A DNA stretch of 64,000 bases from Biomphalaria glabrata (taxonomy: Eukaryota > Mollusca > Gastropoda > Planorbidae): NCBI RefSeq assembly GCF_947242115.1, contig NC_074711.1:30758602-30822601 (forward strand). The letters run 5' to 3'. The notes beneath the pieces were generated by a model that saw only the letters and a program-made list of their open reading frames with translations, was not told where the DNA came from and did not search any database. Below are positions 59,641 through 64,000 of the stretch, piece after piece. Numbering within the stretch: position 1 is the first letter of the stretch; each line of letters begins with the position of its first letter. Both the position numbers and the translations under genes were made by a program.

Positions 59641-60610
59641 TTCAGTGGAGGGAAATTATGGTTCATCTAAAGAAAAATGAAAATGAAAGACTGGGATTTT
59701 CCTATGGTCATTACAAGGTCGCCACACAGCAGTTTCCCCTTTTCCAATCAGCTGACGCGTCCAAAGAAACGGCAGGTACCCAATAGCCCGGGTTCGCTAT
59801 TTCGCCTCAACGTGGCACTCGGGTGGAATCGATTACTTGAGGAAGTGATTAGGCTAAATGAATAGCAAAACAAAACTCCTGTGGGAGTGTCCAAGGGAAT
59901 GCGAGAGCTTTCCCATTGAACGGTGCGGATTTGAAAGAGAGCTTCCACGTCCCTGTCGATAATCCATGCGCCGTTCCTCAAGGGACCGTTACACTAATGG
60001 CGAGTCCTGCACGGTTACCTTGGTACAACATAGGAAAATGGCGTGGGTTCCCGGTGTGCTCGGCCTTCGGCCATGCATTCTAATCCATGCTCCCGGAGTG
60101 CCGGATATATCGGAAATAGCAATGTTTTACATAGACATTGACTTGGACCTCTTCACTTCCAGACAGAACCGTTTGTTCAAGCAGGCTTACACGCCTAGAA
60201 TTCGAAAAGCCTTCGGCTCAACTCTTTTGACAATCACACAGTACCCAATACAAATTGGGTTCATCTGTGTAGCAGGTTCTGCCAAAGTATAGCACTGTGT
60301 GGTTCACGCTGCCTAAGAGTCACCGGCTCCTGATTTTTCCTCAGAGTTGACTCCTGAAGCATTTCCCCAGCGGTTTTCCGTCTTAGGTGGGTAGCGGTGT
60401 AGCCAGCCAAGGCTAACAAGCCCCCACCCCCACAGCCCGAAGCGTATTGTTTTAGGCGCCGGTCGCTAGCCTTTGCCTTCTTTTTCTACCAGTGCGCTGG
60501 ATCTAATTTCTGAGCCACACGTGAAGGCCAAGAACAAGAAGCATAGTATAGATCTAGGTAGTGGAGTGTTTATAATCATTACCACGTCCGGAGTCGGAGA
60601 TAACAACTTT
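59640..60610. repeat. GC-richer unclassified repeat, ~970 bp
   Basis: Composition is markedly richer in G+C than the surroundings (ccaatagcccgggttcgcta, ggtgtgctcggccttcggcc). Its right third (60285-60610) recurs at 52225-54420, split there by a hAT. An open frame at 59966-60292 (108 codons, FYIDIDLDLFTSRQNRLFKQ) has no recognised domain. It could be part of a retroelement; class undetermined. Confidence 0.5.
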
Positions 60611-60971
60611 GCACTGACTAGATTCTAAATCTAGAGTAGAAGTAAATCTATAGCTCAGTACTTACTGGAATTTTTAAAAGCACGCTAGAAATGTCAAAAG
60701 AAGACGCTAAAGAACTAGATTTTACAACTCATTATCTATAGAAGCTAGACAAGATCAAAATTGTAAACAGACTACACTACATTCAAGTTCAATATTTTGA
60801 TGATACGGAAATTTCTGAAAAAAAACTTAAATTTCTAATTATGTGACGTCATTTCCTCACATTGAAGAGAAGTTTCTTTGTGGTTCAAAATAAAAATATC
60901 TGATACCGGTAGTCTGAAAAAAAATGTATTCTCATGCACGAACTATGGCTGAGTTTGCAGCATAACCATAT

Positions 60972-60974
<3 letters not shown>

Positions 60975-61030
<56 letters not shown>

Positions 61031-61032
61031 GA
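60975..61032. repeat. GA microsatellite
   Basis: About 23 GA units, then GAAA interruptions. It directly abuts a LINE tail fragment on its right. Confidence 0.9.
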
Positions 61033-61140
61033 CAGAGATCTGGATGTGGCAAAATACGTAGGTCACAGCTGGGGCTGCGTCACCACGGAAAATACTGCAT
61101 TCCTCATTAATCTTCGGACTCGATGACAGCCTTATTATTA
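61033..61140 (+). mobile_element. LINE tail fragment (family A), finger region only
   Basis: 'gatgtggcaaaatacgtagg', 'tcacagctggggctgcgtca' and 'atactgcattcctcattaat' repeat the end of the copy 300 bp to the right. It begins at the GA repeat. Confidence 0.7.
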
Positions 61141-61189
61141 CTGGTTATATCTCCCAAAAGCAGTCTTTTTTGGTGAGCTAAAAGGTGGT

Positions 61190-61520
61190 CGACGCAATAA
61201 CAAAGGCGCCCCTCGGAAACGCTTCAAATACCAGCTTAGGCAACAACTTTCCTTGGCTGACATAGAAGAGAGCACCTGGTTTCAAGCGGTCTCAAAACGA
61301 GACAGCTGGAGGTCAGTCACGAAGGCCGAGGGATACACATATGAGACCAAAAGAAAATCTGCTGCCGAGGACAAACGCAGACGGCGAAAAGAAAATCTAA
61401 ATCGACCACCTGCGGACAATGGTTATGCTTGCCCTGGATGTGGCAAAATATGTAGGTCACAGCTGGGGCTGCGTAGCCACGGGAAATACTGCATTCCTCA
61501 CTAATCTTCGGACAAGCCTA
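61190..61520 (+). mobile_element. LINE tail encoding a C2H2 finger (family A), best copy
   Basis: The open frame 61253-61504 gives ADIEESTWFQAVSKRDSWRS, then YETKRKSAAEDKRRRRKENL and CPGCGKICRSQLGLRSHGKY ending CIPH. Upstream bases add GARNRGAPRKRF-like sequence, the usual lead-in of this LINE C-terminus. The finger has C-x2-C and H-x4-C spacing. The 5' part is absent. Confidence 0.75.
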
Positions 61521-61769
61521 ATTATATCTCCCCCCCCCCAAAAAAAAAAAGATTCTTCTCATGAACAAAGTACATTAGGAGACGTGTGTTTAGTTCGATG
61601 ACAATGTGTTCTCTGTGGTCTCCAATCTTGAAGCGACTATGAGTCACAGAAATGACAGAAAGGCCCGGGCATTTGTTATGGTCGGAACGTGGAGGTGGGG
61701 GGAACTGCTGTGTCGGCGATATCAATCCAACCATTAGTTTATGTATTTGGTATATAAAGATATGCTAGT

Positions 61770-62235
61770 CAATTAATAATAATAATCTTTATTGTCCGTA
61801 AAAAAATGTGTCTTACAATGTGTGCATTATACCAAACAAAACATTGTAACTAGAAAAAAACAAAATGTACATTCACACTTGACTCACTCATAATTTACAT
61901 GTGAAAATTTATTTCTATTTAATGATTTGATTGCCAGGGGAACAAAAGAGGGTTTGTGTTTGTTTGTCTTTGCTATTGGTGTCTTGTATCTCTTTTGTGA
62001 TGGTAAAATCACAAAATCCTGAACCAAAGGGTGATTTTTTATTTCTAGGATCTTTTTAGCTTTTTTAATGGATGTTTGTCTCAAACAGCTGCCCAAATGG
62101 GATTTGTTTTTTTGCCAATGACTTTACCAGAAGCATTTAGGATTCTATGGAGTTTACTTTTATTTCTAATGCTCAGATTGCCATACCAGGCAGTCATATC
62201 AAAACTTAAAATATTACAGATGTGAGCGTGATAGT
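61770..62235 (-). mobile_element. 5'-truncated LINE tail (family B), second copy
   Basis: The inverse of 14660-15150: the (AAT)n tail is at 61775-61790, then the 3' UTR, then minus-strand frames reading KKAKKILEIKNHPLVQDFVI and RYKTPIAKTNKHKPSFVPLA. At least one frameshift near 62100 separates the upstream WYGNLSIRNK part. Confidence 0.75.
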
Positions 62236-63915
62236 TCAATAGTAGATTTAAGAACTACCTTCTACATAGTCTGAAGTGTCATGCGTTCAACAAAACTCAA
62301 ACAAGTCAATCAACTAGTCATACGTTTATTTCCATTGGTTGACATCAACACTGTGAGAAGGACAATACACAGTAATGCTAGGTAGCAGAGGACTACATGT
62401 CGTGTAGTATTCACACAACAAGAGAACCATCCAAAATAAAATATCATTGTAGACAAATTGAAAATAAAACAAAATGGTTATAGGTATACAATGCTTTATA
62501 AAATATAGAGACTAAAATAATAGAGAAAAAGAAATAAGATCACAAAATGATTGACAGCTTAAGTGAAAGATAAAAACTCAGCCAATTCTTGTTCTGTTGA
62601 AACCAATGCAGGCATCCAACAAATCAATGCCCATGTAGAGAAACAAACACAAATTGCTTTGGTGTAAGAGTTAATCAAAACTCAGATTGTTAACACACAC
62701 AAAAAAAAGACTATCTTTTAACACAGGTAACATTGATTCAATTTTAGTTCTGATCATGGGCCATGGATTTGTACAATAACTTGGTACAACAGTTGTCCTA
62801 AACCTAACTTTATTCACTTATGTCTTTTAAAGAGATCAAAACAACATGGGGAAAAAATGATATTGGGTTTTCATTAGCCAATTGTCTCACCCATTACTAT
62901 TATAAGATATTAACAACAACAAATCCAATTGGACAATATTTACAGTAAATAATGGCAGTTGAGTGTGTAAAGCCATACTGTGTAATACTTGTTTAATACA
63001 AGCAGGAACCACTGATTCCATTTTGAATGCAATGTTTGGTGCAATGTGGTCAATTGTATACAAATGTTAAAGAGTATGAGTGCAAGATTAGATCTAATAA
63101 TAAATAAACACACATACATAGTATATGAAGCAACATCAGAACTTTGAAAGGATTTTGAAGTCAAAAATGTACATTTGTAATACCAGGACAAGGTCATTCT
63201 TTTTTTTTAAATGACCAGTTAGCCTGACAATAAATTGAGAGATGTGTTTCCATGAATGTCCTTTATAATGTATGTACACACTACAATCAATTTTTGTGTA
63301 CAGAACTAATTTGAATGATGAGACAAACAAACAAAACGTTTGCTAATAATACTCATTTGTTGTGGTTGTAGTTCAACAAAAGAAAAAAAAGTAAAGAAAA
63401 AGGCAATATTTGTTCCATACAATGAAATTGATTTTTACTGAAAATGTAAAAAACTAAAAACTAACGTCAATCACACTCAATCATGTTATAAGAAATGATT
63501 TCAAGGCTACAATAACATACTACATTGATTTGTTTTTTTTTTTGGTTACACTAGTATTGTACAATTATGAACACCAATAGAGTAAACAATGTCTACACAT
63601 CACATAGTTTTGTCTCACACGCTACTATACATTAAGTCTCAAGTAGTTCTACTGAAATCAACAGAAAACAGCAACAGTCTCATTTTATGTTATACTTGCA
63701 TAGAACAGGAGAGGGGTAACATTGACTGTACAGAATGGCAACAAATGAGAGAGGTCATCCATAGAGCACAAGATAAGAAACCAAGAATATTGCTGGCTTT
63801 CTAAACTCTATACTTTGGAACGGGAATAACATTACATTTTAATTCCACATTTAAGCATTACTATAATCAAGCCATTAAAAGAGTCACTATTTTACAAATT
63901 TTACAAGTGTACAAT
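62236..63915. other. Nothing recognised
   Basis: AT-rich, about 1.7 kb with fewer obvious repeats than its neighbours. It could be intron or a 3' UTR of a gene beyond the window; no exon could be supported on either strand. Confidence 0.4.

Positions 63916-64000
<85 letters not shown>
63916..64000. repeat. TTA then TA microsatellite, truncated by the window edge
   Basis: (TTA)n to about 63942, then pure TA to the last base. Confidence 0.95.

Overview
The window is AT-rich, intron-rich invertebrate nuclear DNA crowded with simple repeats, minisatellites, tRNA-derived SINEs, 5'-truncated LINE tails and decayed hAT transposons. The repeat content (a SINE ending in an 'ACATCCGAAACATG' tail, LINE tails encoding a C-terminal C2H2 finger, 'GGGGGCCGCTAAAA' dispersed repeats) fits a gastropod mollusc, probably a freshwater pulmonate of the Biomphalaria/Bulinus kind. 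That assignment is inference from recalled repeat families, not from a search.

The main result is a tandem set of three small genes on the + strand, all encoding very methionine-rich secreted proteins. Gene 1 (coding 1654-1708 joined to 7474-7940, 173 aa), gene 2 (30251-30311 joined to 31668-31903, 98 aa) and gene 3 (43703-43781 joined to 44874-44995, 66 aa) share one architecture: a TATA box, a short probable non-coding first exon, a second exon carrying the signal peptide, a phase-1 intron, and a last exon carrying the whole Met-rich body. Each predicted mature protein begins with Gln, and all three carry an N-P-L-M motif. The ORFs alone show only the last exons; the signal-peptide exons were found by reading splice sites. 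Function is not known. A secreted structural or matrix role, an adhesive or egg-mass component, or copper binding through clustered Met are all possible.

On the - strand two phase-0 exons (57980-58150 and 49370-49486) can be joined into the C-terminal end of an unrecognised single-pass membrane protein. Its tail would converge on gene 3.

Region by region: 1-8500 holds gene 1, whose 5.8-kb second intron contains a composite repeat element with 16-bp inverted ends. 8500-24600 is intergenic: LINE tails, a 39-bp and a 21-bp minisatellite, SINEs and a non-autonomous hAT. 24600-32100 is gene 2, with CRE-containing tandem repeats in its first intron and a 455-bp MITE with a perfect 8-bp target duplication in its second. 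32100-41700 holds a solo LTR, SINEs, a second inverted copy of the composite element and a G-rich minisatellite. 41700-45700 is gene 3. 46126-48273 is a decayed ZBED-type hAT. 49300-58200 holds the putative minus-strand gene end, with a second hAT nested inside an older repeat. 58200-64000 is SINE and LINE debris, ending in a TA microsatellite that runs off the window.
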